Positions 51,194 to 62,290 of a DNA stretch of 64,000 nt are shown here, in pieces (positions within the stretch are counted from its first letter, which is position 1; each line of letters starts with the position of its first letter). The notes under the pieces were generated by a model that searched no databases, had not been told where the DNA came from, and saw only the letters and a list, made by a program, of their open reading frames with translations. Position numbers and translations under genes: made by a program. Source of the stretch: Rotaria macrura (taxonomy: Eukaryota > Rotifera > Eurotatoria > Philodinida > Philodinidae); NCBI GenBank assembly GCA_900239685.1, contig OENT01000130.1, positions 62,001-126,000 on the forward strand. The letters are read 5' to 3'.

Positions 51194-54170
51194 ATGATAA
51201 TCTTTTATTGATAAAGAGAAATTTATTAAATATAAATTGATTGCTTATGAAAGATTTTTCTTAGTATACGATTTTGTTACGCATCGAATTAATTCAGCTA
51301 GCTTAAAGTGTAGAATTATGTTGATTATGTTTAATATAGTACTGCTATTGATGTTTTTTTTGAATAATTTATTCTAATCAAAACATGTTATTATGATTTC
51401 ATTAACTATTATTTCATCAGTCAACAGCGCATAATATTTTGCTTATATTTTTTTGTGTATATCCGAGTACTTTAGTAAGATAAGATCTCGTATTTCTTCT
51501 TCTTTCTGTATCAATCACCTGTACTGCATACACTTGAAAATCGTTTTTGCGACTGTTCTTCATAGCTATTAAAATCTATTAATATTTGTTTTGATATAGT
51601 TCGTTCATCACTATGCATATAAACACATAGGTCATATACAACCGAACATCAAACTATGTTTTTCATACACCTTAGCAGGATCTGAATTTTAAAATGTGAA
51701 GCATAAAAATGCAGATTTTCAATAGCTTAATCATGAAATAATATCAACGAAGACGATTCTTTAAAAGCTCTTGTAGAAAGAAGGTATTCGAACAAACACT
51801 AGAGTTTCGTTTCATCTGATCCCATCGATCTTTAAATCTTTTTTCTTATGTACACAGACAATGCTTTCTTTTTTCGTCCGATATTTCAATACTTACCAAA
51901 AGAATGAAAAGAGAGAGAAGAAAAATAACAAGGACAATCGTACACATGACAACAGTATCACTTGTGATCATGCGAAATCGGAGTGTTTATCATCAGAATG
52001 AATACGTGTTTAAATCAAAAGTCAGTAGAAGAGATGCAAAATACAACAGGTCACATTTACATTTATATGTAAATCAAGATAACGAGATAAAGCCAAGAAA
52101 AAAAAGAAACGTCGAACAATAATTATAGAATATCATATAACTAAAACTGAATGATTATTCATTTTTGTTTAATAAAACAAAGGACATTAAGAAACTATCT
52201 AAGTAATCGAACTTCATCTTTTTGACATTCAATACATATGAAAGTGAAGATATGTTCACTCGAGCCTTCGTATGAAATATGATCACTTGTCACTCTTTCT
52301 TGATTATTTTATTGAAAAAGTTCTTGAATCTCTATATCGATCCGTAACGTTAACGAGATGGTTTTATTGATAATTATAAGTTATAAGAAATTTAACAAAA
52401 GCAAATTATGCGTATGGCAACAAGAAAAATACGTAAATGCACATAGCATTTAGTGATTATCAACTGTGTTTGGAAATGAACTATTGCTTTTTTTCTTAAA
52501 GATTTCACATTCTATATTTATCATATGAAGCTTGACGTATCCAATTTTCAGACGTTTTACTTCCGTGTTGTTGTTCATTGTTTTTATGATGATTGTGATT
52601 GTATAACTGGAATAAATTATTCATATATTTTTTATTCAAGTAATTTTTTGCAATTGAAATAATTCTTAGTACATGAAGTGCAACCGAAGCTTTTGTATTG
52701 ATAACACATGAATCAAACCGGGATTGTACCGCGCTTTAGTAGAATGGAAATTTCGGTGCAAGGTAATGCAACTGTAAACTTAAGGTTCTTTAACTAAGGC
52801 ACTTCTATGTACTATTAGCATGATCAACTTTTTCTACAGGCATATTTTAATAGTTGTTTTTAAAAGCAACTACTCGTACAAAGTCCTAGCTTACTTATAG
52901 AGGCGTTATTTGATTTTTAGTCAATATTATTAACGTTCATCAATTATACAACTAGAAATATTAATATTTACGCAGATTGTCTTCAAAAGCAAATTAGACT
53001 TTTATTTTTCCACTAAATCAAATGCACGCGTATCACTCGGGATTAAAAATACAATTTAGAAACGTTTCATTGCAATCTGTTCGAATAGAAAACACATTGC
53101 TTCCTCTTGTTCATTAAGTCTTCAAAGTTAAATCGTTTTTCATACCACACCCGATTATTTTGCATAACATTTATTGAATTGAATAGAAAAATAAACCAAA
53201 CGGACAATTGGAACTTTGAATCATTTACTATTTTAAGCGTCGTTTTGGTAAATATTGTATGGTTTGCAATGAAGTCAAATGAGTTTTTACGATATACTTC
53301 TGGCTGATAAAAGATCAAGATGTTTATTTAAATAATTTTTATTCAATAATCAATTCATTATCATGATATGACTAGCTGCAGCTAGTGTCTTTGGCATTAA
53401 TATGAAGAATGAAATAATTGAAATCGTGTAAGAAGACCTGTGATTGACTAAATTGAGAAATGTCATCTTCGATCGAAAAAAATATGCATGATAGGACAAT
53501 TTCGAAAATAATATAAAAACAAATAAGTATTTCTCATCTTAATTGACCCAGATGTCATCGGTTGTACTGTATCATCGTAACATTTGTCCGCAGTTCTAAC
53601 TGTGATCAAATAGTCGTCTTGCGATACGATATGGTTTTTCATTCAGATGTAAATATCGATTGACTGCTCAATGATTATTTCATTGATTTATTCTACGATA
53701 ATTCTCAACTATCAATGGATCAATCGTATACGTAGTTTTAGTACGGGGATAACTCTCTATCACGTAACCCTTTTATTCTATAGGAATAACATAAATCGTT
53801 TTATTAGGATACAAAACTATTTTATCATACTGCTAACTAACGAAAGACAAAATGTTTTGTACACTTGTGAAATTTTTCTATGTTGATTCAGAGTGAGTAG
53901 TTGTTTTTAACTACAAAAAATGCTGTTGTGTTTTTTCTTCTATGATCTGGAGAGCGCTTTAACGATTTACAATCAACATTTCAACACATCGACGTTTGTC
54001 AGCAGCCATCGAACGATTTTCATTTTACGATAGCTATAACAACAACAACAACATCATCATCTTGCTGCTCGCCGTTATTCGAAAGGAAGTTTAAATCAGA
54101 AAATTTTCTTGATTTATCTACAAATTATACTCACCATAGAAGTGCTCATCGCAACGGAGTCACTACACCG

Positions 54171-54509
54171 ATGTCCTCTATTCTCAATGCAAATCGATCA
54201 TATCAATCACGTGGACGCACTGTATATTGGAAAGATGAATTAGTTACTTCACCAAGAAATGACAACTATTCTAATCATTCTAATACTACTTATGCTCAAA
54301 AATGTGGCAACCGTATAACACTCAATGCTAGTTTACCAAATCATTTTAAACTTAACATTCGCGTTCAAGTTAATCGTGTGCTTCGTGATGATTCCAATGA
54401 TCAAATTCAAGTTAAATCAACAACTACAATTCAAAAATTAGATCCTCAACATGATCAAAAACATTTCGAAGAATTACAACGAGCCTATTATCAACATTCA
54501 GATAAATAA
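54171..54509 (+). CDS. Unrecognised small basic protein
   Basis: The open frame from ATG encodes 112 residues beginning MSSILNANRSYQSRGRTVYW. It contains NHFKLNIRVQVNRVL and ends DQKHFEELQRAYYQHSDK, a charged, probably helical tail. Codon use and residue balance look like real coding DNA. The same frame stays open upstream to about 53945, adding T-rich and Ser/Cys sequence without an ATG, so a spliced 5' exon may exist and the listed start may be internal. No signal peptide, membrane segment or known domain. Confidence 0.45.
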   Translation: MSSILNANRSYQSRGRTVYWKDELVTSPRNDNYSNHSNTTYAQKCGNRITLNASLPNHFKLNIRVQVNRVLRDDSNDQIQVKSTTTIQKLDPQHDQKHFEELQRAYYQHSDK

Positions 54510-56240
54510 CACACGAGAAAATATACGTCTACATTATGAAAAATTACTGAAACACCGACAAATTTCCATACCTGTTTCATTACCTATTGATCAAAATCGT
54601 TTTTATTCATTCATAACGGTGAAGTTTTTGCTAGATGTTAGATCTTTTCATTTCTCGCACACATTACTTATATATATAAACAGACTTTTTTCTCCATTGC
54701 GAAGCAAGCTCTGAGAAAGGCACAGACATATGTCATGGTCCATTGACATGGTTCAAAAAACTTTGATGACGTGCCATGCATACGAATCGTTTAGCTCCAA
54801 CATTGCCCCTGTGCAAAATTTTTTGGTTGTATGTTTTGAAATCTAATTTCCTCATGAATTTTCAATTAACACAATATCTCTGCCTCCTCTGATAACCACT
54901 ATCGTGCAAATTGAACAAAGGATAAAGGGTACCTTCCTGTTGCAACGTAACCATTACTGTTAAACTGATCCTAAGTACGTAAAAGTTTCTTGTTTCTTTC
55001 ACCGGGCCAACTTTGTCAGTACATGATGAATTATTCGTTTCCATAGATTCTTGAGTTGAGAGTCTGTTTCTATAGAATTGGAACTTTTTCAGAATTTGAG
55101 TCAAATGGAAATCATTTGTTGATACATCTATAAAGCTAGGTGATTCCTTTCGCTTAGTTATTGATGGCAAAATCAATATCACGCTTCATAAAATCAAAGC
55201 GAGAAAGAAAGAAAAATGGCACGTTCAAAGACGCTCAGTTTGAAGACTATCAATACAAGATCAATTCAACAAGGTTTTCTTGATATTAGTTCTTAATTAT
55301 TGAAGATCTGTTCATTCAAATAGATGTCAAAAATTCAATATGATAAGGATTTAATTTCATTGTTTTTTCTCAGATATGTAAGCATTCATTGAGTAATTTA
55401 CATGAACGGTATAACAAGTATTACAACCTTTCAAAAGAATAGGTCAGACAGACAGCATTCATTCTCATTACTACATGATAAACCTCGGACCTTTCAACTT
55501 GAGGGAAATAAAGAAACGCACTGATCTGAACTCTATACCAGAAAGCCCTGATATTTGAATAGCGATCACTGGTGAGAAGACTATGAAAATATGTTAAAAG
55601 TAAATTTTTAATTGAAACACATGATGATGAAACTTAGGTTAAATGAATACAATGAACCATCTAGCAGTCATTCATTATTGATAACATTTGCCTAAAAGGA
55701 CTAAAATATTTCCAAGACGACAAACTGTATGAGAGCCGGTGATCATGAGACATCTCAAAACATCCAAAGCATATTACTTCAGGTAACAAAACCGTTGCGA
55801 AGTTGATTGATAAATTTACATTCTCGATGTTTGTGGACGATTTTCTACAGCCACTCCACATACAATTTGATCCAGAACTTCAATTTAATTAAATTTTTTA
55901 AATATTTAAAAGAAAACGTACTATAGTTTTTACTGCAAATGGGTTCATCTGAATCAGTCACCGGTCATATCGTTAACTATGTTTAACAAGCACCCATGCC
56001 ACTTTTTGTAATAAGTAATTTTCGAATTTATTTAGTGTTAAATTTTTCTAGAAAATAGATCGCTGATTGAAAAAAATATATAAGAGATCTTATTTTTATT
56101 GAAAGAGATAATAAGTTCGAACGATAAGTAAATTTAGCATCAAAGAAAATATTAGTAATGATTAGCATTCAAAAAATGAAGAACACACTGCATAGTTGAT
56201 AGTGTGTGAAAAAATAGCTCTCCCACCAGTAATGAAACTT
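54510..56240. other. Region without a supported gene
   Basis: A minus-strand open stretch, 54862-55182, has balanced composition (for example STNDFHLTQILKKFQFYRNR) but no ATG at its upstream end and no recognised family. It may be a relic. The imperfect palindromic string CATATGTCATGG/CCATTGACATGG lies near 54727-54751. Confidence 0.35.
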
Positions 56241-57350
56241 GAACAAGTAGAAATAGAACATGTACGTAAGCAATGCTATGGAGATATCGGCAAAATCATC
56301 AACCCATGTATTTAACGTTTCATCGTTTCTATTTGAAAATATATCAATAGAATATATTAGTGTAATCACCATAATCGTTGACGAAGGTATCCTAAAGGGG
56401 AAAGTTTTTCAAGCTGTCAAAGTAGCCAAAGGTTATTATTTGCCGAAAAAAACATTATCTATTTAATCCAACACCGACTAACTTCGTTCTATGCCAGGAT
56501 TGTCGAGCTTAAGCAAGCTCTTGAGAGAAGGAATACATAAAAATAATAAAATCTATATTGATAAACAATTTGATTTCATCCCAAATAGACGTATAGAAAT
56601 CCAAATTCTTGCAATTTGCGAATATCTAAGTCGAACAATAACAACACTCAGTTATCTCGCGCTCAAAATATTTCCAAATTTCATGAAGACAGCATTTAAT
56701 ATAATATTCATTTTGTATACAGACGGTTAATAAGGCAACGTAATAAATATATAATACGATGAATCCCTATCTAAAGACATAAATATCAATTTAGATATCT
56801 CTCAAAGTTCAGCATTTTCAGCAACATTATTCAGATTACATTTGCACTTCCTAACCAAAATATAATAGCAAGCAAATACTCTCCTCTTTGTCAATGACCT
56901 GACAATTTTAGTAATAGGATCGATTGGGAAAGGACAATCAGATACGTAATATGATGTTCTAGGAGGAACAAGCTAAAATAGCTATACTAATAATAGAGAA
57001 TTCTTCAAAGGATATTTCAATATCGGTTAGTGAAAGCACAACGAAACCTATGCCATTTCACAATGCGGCAGCTCAAACATATTCGGATATAGCTAGCTTT
57101 TGAAAATAAGATGGTTGAGCTTGTACTTATGTTTAAATATAGCAAGAATAAGGATCAAATCTTGCAAGCTATGAAAACTATATCGTAATATTTCTAGAAG
57201 AGATATTAACACTAGATTTATCTCATTTCTTACGTGCGTATATTCATAATTAGTTCACACGTTGTTTCATAGAAAAAAAAAGAAGACATTGAAAATGTGT
57301 AAAATACAGTTCTTAGAGTTGCTTATTGACTATGGAGATTGAATGACCAC
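56241..57350 (+). pseudogene. Degenerate LINE-type (non-LTR) reverse transcriptase
   Basis: Several frames together follow the order of a Jockey/CR1-like reverse transcriptase. A segment reading DEGILKGKVFQAVKVAKGYY corresponds to the palm entry that normally reads like FK-x-A-x-V-x-P-x-YK. It is followed by LSSLSKLLREGIHKN, then QFDFIPNRRIEIQIL (the QFGFRPxRSTExQLL motif). About 300 bases on comes LFVNDLTILV where the catalytic YADD box should be. The stops, frame changes and altered catalytic box (VND for ADD) mean it cannot be active. No target-site duplication or poly-A tail was located. Confidence 0.72.
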
Positions 57351-57809
57351 ACTAGTCTAGTGATACAGAAAGCAAAAGCTTAACCGATTATGCATACGGT
57401 CATTGAAAATTTCAAGAATCATTCAGATAAATTCACTAAAAATTCTACATTCAATTAAATCATTAAATGATAGATACATGATCGTTATTGGTTCTGATCG
57501 TGTCTAGCCATACACGAAAAGTATGAGTTTAAGTAGCTACAGTAAATTTCATGAAAGATTAACAGAGCATTCTTAAATATGTGTCTTGATTTACTGTATT
57601 TCTTCAAAACATACGAAAAACATATCAATTAGAATACAACTTCAGCATAGGATATAAAAGACTTTCTCTGTAAGTAAGAACTTTTTTCATGAAACTAGCA
57701 TATACACTACAATATTCTTAGGTTTTTACATTAGAATTTGACTCAATATAGCAAAATCAATCCATAATGCTGAGACACAAACACATTCTTTCATTCTATT
57801 TTGGTTTAC
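57351..57809. other. Spacer before the GC-rich element
   Basis: AT-rich, nothing recognisable. The sharp jump in GC comes at about 57810. Confidence 0.5.
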
Positions 57810-59015
57810 CCAGGTCCGAGACGTACGGCGGGAACCGGCCGGATCCCGTACTATTCCGACGAATTCCGGGAGCGGGTTTCCGAAATCGGCACCGGCTTAC
57901 TTCCCGGCAATCCGGGCACCGGAACATATCCACGGATACGATTCCCGTTTCCTACACGGGATCCGTCGTCGGAAAACACCGTTCCCAAGCCCGGACCACA
58001 TAGGGTCCAGATCCGACCGTTTCCGCTAAGTTCCCGAAAACTCATGTGGCCGTTTCCAAAACAGCGCTAAATACTCAGAATTACTAAGTAAAGTCTCCGA
58101 ATTTTGCATCCAGCTTTTACTTGTTTTTTAAACAAGCCTAAAACAACATCAGAACATACCCTGGGAAAAAATAAAATTCTATTAAAACATTATAAATTTC
58201 CCTCCAAACTCGCTTTTGTCACAAAAACGGGAATTTTCAGTCAGAAGACCTAAAAATCAGATTTTTAGACTTTGGTAAACCGAAAACGATGTGTAAGAAC
58301 ACCACACATGTTAAACATCAGCGTTTTGAGACTTTCCTGAGTCTTCAATCAAGGTAAGTGACGCTACTAAAGTCTCTTAAGGACCTTTCATTTCATATTT
58401 TTATCAAAAAATTTCGAATAAAAATTAATGCTCTGAAACCAGTAACACATTGAGTAACACATCTGAAACTTTCAAGCGACCCCATCAAAATACGGTAAAC
58501 TATCCAGGTCATGGACATCATCCTTAAAATGAAGGAATTAGAAAAAAGAAATCCCAAAAAAGACCTTAACAGGTCTTTTTTTGTAAAATGATGATTTGGA
58601 TATCAAGGAATGATATAAATGAGAATTTAATATGCGATGTAATTGTTTTTCAAGCGGAGGCCTGATTTCCAAAGCAGAAATAATTTTATCGGAATACGGT
58701 GGTTTCCAACTCTTTTCCGATGCTTCTTTACCGGATCATTGTATTTTCCTGTTGGATCGTGGCGGAATTTGCCATAGTTCCGGTAGGTTCCTGGCTGATC
58801 CGAGGTATTTCCTTGAAATTTCCGGTTTCCGGAAGTCTCCGGAATATCCAGATTCCGGGTACGGATAATTCCGGCCGGAATACTGCTTCCATGTTCCAGT
58901 AGTTTTTCCGGCTGTTTCCGGCCGCAAATACACCGGAACCGGCAGGAAGTAGCCTGAAAATATCCCGTTTCCTGCGGGTTCCCGCCGGATTCGATCTCCG
59001 GAACGAACGACCTGG
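57810..59015. repeat. Bipartite GC-rich CCGG-lattice element with inverted ends
   Basis: Two GC-rich blocks, about 57810-58065 and 58655-59015, flank an AT-rich core of about 590 bases. The blocks are crowded with CCGG, TTCCGG and ATTCCGG words, which are almost absent elsewhere. The outer ends are inverted: the left starts CCAGGTC and the right ends GACCTGG. Slightly inside, both carry CGGCGGGAACC in opposite orientation (about 57827 and about 58976). All frames through the blocks read as G/P/R-rich chance peptides, so I do not call a gene. It looks like a non-autonomous mobile element or foldback repeat. No target-site duplication is obvious. Confidence 0.6.
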
Positions 59016-60930
59016 ATATCCAATGGGTATGGGGGAGAAAAATGTTTGAATGGATTTGTATTTAGAAATGAATCAAGTTTCTTCTTGCGAAATATATGTT
59101 TGTTTCTGAAAATCAATCTCATATTTCTTTTTAATATTTTAAAGTCTAATCTGATTATGTTCTAGATAAAAATAATTCAATATTGAAAACTATCTTATAT
59201 CGCTCATATTCTATTATATTATTAACTTCATTCTGTACTATCTAAATTGTGTATTTAGTTCAGTTAATTTATAAGATCTCAGGTTAGAAAATCTTCATCT
59301 AGCTGTTGCTTCAAATCAAACACATCTAAATGATTGTTCATCACACTGTATAAATAGTATCGTTTCTGATTAGGTTAGGAGAATCTTGAAAACATTTTAC
59401 AAACAGAAATAGATCGAATAAAAACGTTCATTAGAAGGGAAATCGAACAATACTCGTTTGCGTGTATTATAGTATTGCAAGTAAATGTGATTGAAGTTCG
59501 TCAAGTTCATCATCAGCATCTCATGGCATAAACATTGTTGAAGAAAAAGCATCTGGAAACATGTTTCATAGCAAGTCATATAGAAAATGTTCAGTATAGG
59601 TAATCCATCTTCCTCTTTGCTGAGACAATGCATTTTGTACATTTATTCTTATCAGATATAACTATCAAGTCATGCATCACCTGGATTTCTTTTTATTTAA
59701 ACTGTATTCATACCATTTCGACGATACTATTTACTTTGCTAAGAGCAACAGAAATAACTGTTCTTCTTTCATTTTACGCCTAAAAAAAGTTCAGATCAAA
59801 GCTGCATATGAAAAAATTAGAGACATTATTTATTTCTTGTTTCTTTATCTCTGCACTCATCGACAAGAAGTAACGGTAATAAAAGCAAATAATCAATCAC
59901 ATCAAATGACAATCATGTAGTTCATCGTGCTTCTTGAATACAGCGTCGTCATGCTAGCGTTGTCAGATTTTTCTGTTTTAAGACAGCATTCTAATCAGTG
60001 AGACATTAGTTTTAAAGAAGAAAATTGAATTCAAGTTCAATGTGTGTATATGAGAGATGGCAAAGAAAAACAAGAGCATTTTTCGCTCATTGCATGCACC
60101 ACAGTACTTTTTCGATTAATCATGTTGAAAAACATTATATGTTCAGAAAAGTGAAGAAAATAAATTCAGAATTGTGTTCATGCTGAGTGTTGTTTATATG
60201 AGTTTAGTATTGAAATGGAAAATAAACATAGAGAAAATTTATTCAACAACAAAATCTCCAACCATAGATAGACCGGTCGATAATCGAAAAACTAATTGTG
60301 AAGAGTGCACTCAATCGAAAAAAAAATGAAGACCATTTTTAAATAGATTGGGTAGATAAACTGGATGGAGAGACAACTTGTTTCACATCTACAGTATGCG
60401 CATTATGACGGATTCGTCCCCACCTTATCACATCTATTTGAAGTCTGCTTCGTAGGTTGAAACGAAGTGAAAAGAGAAATGATCATGAAAGGATAATGTC
60501 AAGAATACCTTGTAATAAAGAGAACACAGAAAAAGAAAATCAGAAAAGAATCAGGTTATGTCATATCCGTTAAAGATTGTAGTTTTGAATGAGAACCAAT
60601 GCCAAAATCAAATGATCACGGGTATATAGTACACGGAGATGGAAAAAAAATAGTATGTGATTAAACATATTAAGTGTACTCATGTGCTTGTCTGCGTTCC
60701 AGATATGACAAGTAAATGTGTAGCAAAACTATCGTAGCGTTCGAATGTGTTGGGTCACAAACAAATAGCTGTCATTATATAATCTCAATTCATATTGAGG
60801 CTATCGTACATAGATAATTAACAGCACATCAAATCAAATATATGTGACGTACTACAACTACAAAAGAACCTCACATGCCAGCTTAAAAATTGTAACTAAG
60901 ATATATATTTGTGACTAAAGTGTTCCAGAT
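59016..60930. other. Gene-poor region
   Basis: AT-rich with short chance frames. A plus-strand 82-codon frame at 59672 has no family resemblance. Confidence 0.45.
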
Positions 60931-61200
60931 CTATCTTTTATTGATGTTCAAAAAGCATCCCATTCAGTTAATCATGACATTTTTTGGAAAACATACTGAT
61001 GGACGTGTTCGTTGTAAATAATCTTACAGCGGTTTAAATTAATTCCTGAAAGAACAATGCAGAGTGCAAGTTGTAATTCATTAAAAATAGATAGATATTC
61101 ACGATATAAGAACTGATATTTTGGACGAGGGTATGTTTGATTGAATCGTATTCAACATTTTTTGTATTTATTTTCAGAGTAGTAACGCACAAGATTGACT
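60931..61200 (+). pseudogene. Degenerate LINE reverse transcriptase fragment
   Basis: The reading LSFIDVQKASHSVNHDIFWK matches the conserved RT motif A of non-LTR elements (F-L-D-x-x-K-A-F-D-x-V-x-H-x-x-L). About 60 bases on, FLKEQCRVQVVI matches the following YL-x-x-R-x-Q-x-V-x-V segment. Stops separate these pieces and the catalytic-type Asp after KAF is a His. It is too broken to be functional. Confidence 0.68.
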
Positions 61201-62052
61201 TCCTGGAGTGAAACTCATGCTTTTTAGTTTCGAAAAAAATGTCTAAAAATCAGCTGGCTTCTAATACGTTTATTTTAACTAGTTAGATTGTTTTTATGTA
61301 GGTAGCGAAACGATTTCTAATACTTTTCAAAACGGATGATGGTAGATAAAACACTGAACTTATTCATTATGATCTGAAATAAATAAATAAACATTGTTGA
61401 CTATTTAGTCATATCAAGCAGGTTTATTTTCATGAGATCAATCGATTATAAAAGAAAAAGAAACAAACATGATCTAAATGTTCAAAGATTTCCATATAAT
61501 AGAACATTAGATTGAGTATCGAAAAACCATTTCTTTCAAGCTAATTTGTTGAGCCTGTTTCAAATCAATATAACTCTATGTACAGAACTGGGAGAACAGA
61601 AGCCGTCGTTGAAAATTAAATCATTAGTTTCTACATGAAACATGTACGAAAAATTATCGCCGTGCATGATCACGATAGAACGCCCCATTAGATACGCTAA
61701 TAAAGTTAATTGTGCAACCATTTCTATCAACCATCATGTAAACAAGCATGCTCAAGAGATTAGAACAACATAATGGCAGGTATTATGAACTATTACTAAC
61801 AACACATGTCATTTTTTTATTGTTTTCACACAAATTAAGTGAAGATCTACCGAAAATATCGCATTACTAAAAGTTTCATAGCCTGAAAACATCGATGATT
61901 TGACATAGTTTGAAACAGATAACTCGAGAAGACACATATTAGATTGAAATAGGCATCAATCTTAAATGAGTAAAATAATTTAATTTGACAGTATCATGAT
62001 AACAACCAACTCAGTGACTGTTTACGGTTTTTGGGGAAAAATGATACAAACA
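61201..62052. other. Region without a supported gene
   Basis: Possible further relic of the adjacent LINE fragment, but no motif is strong enough to call. Confidence 0.35.
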
Positions 62053-62290
62053 CTATAAGAAAATTAGAAAATCAGTATTTCTACTGACGAAGTTAAGTAC
62101 GAAGGGGCTGCATGATATTTCAGGACATCGAGATGGCGTCTGTAATAGACAAGCGCTAGAGAATAATGTGGAAAGTGAGAGGATGTAAGTGCCGAGAATA
62201 TTTTTTGATGTGCAATAGTAGTTATTTTCTTTTTGAGTTGCATCAATTTGCCTTTCTTGGCATCGATGCATCCTAGCACCCGCAAGGATA
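62053..62290 (-). pseudogene. Possible LINE thumb-domain relic
   Basis: Minus-strand reading LGCIDAKKGKLMQLKKKITT, then YSLALVYYRRHLDVLKYHAA, resembles the LG-x-x-I-D-x-K-L segment and the Y-x-x-L-V-x-x-x-L-x-Y-x-A/S-P segment that follow the catalytic core of non-LTR reverse transcriptases. The upstream core is missing or unrecognisable, and the fragment is short, so confidence is modest. Confidence 0.4.

Larger units (their letters stand above)
49671..53900. other. Gene-poor AT-rich region with microsatellites
   Basis: No gene is firmly supported. A TA run lies at 50830-50852 and an interrupted TA tract at 51158-51193. A plus-strand frame, 51904-52122, encodes a 72-residue very basic peptide (starting MKRERRKITRTIVHM) of unknown meaning. 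Other frames are low-complexity. Confidence 0.5.

Noticed and set aside
52680..52800. Possible tRNA-like fold around the GGGATTGTACC and GGTGCAAGG strings
   Set aside because: No T-loop GTTCRA box or acceptor-stem pairing could be matched by eye.
57767..58070. Overlapping G/P/R-rich frames in the left GC-rich block, and the similar frames at 58632-59122
   Set aside because: High GC removes stop codons, so all frames are open by composition. The peptides differ in every frame and show no domain.
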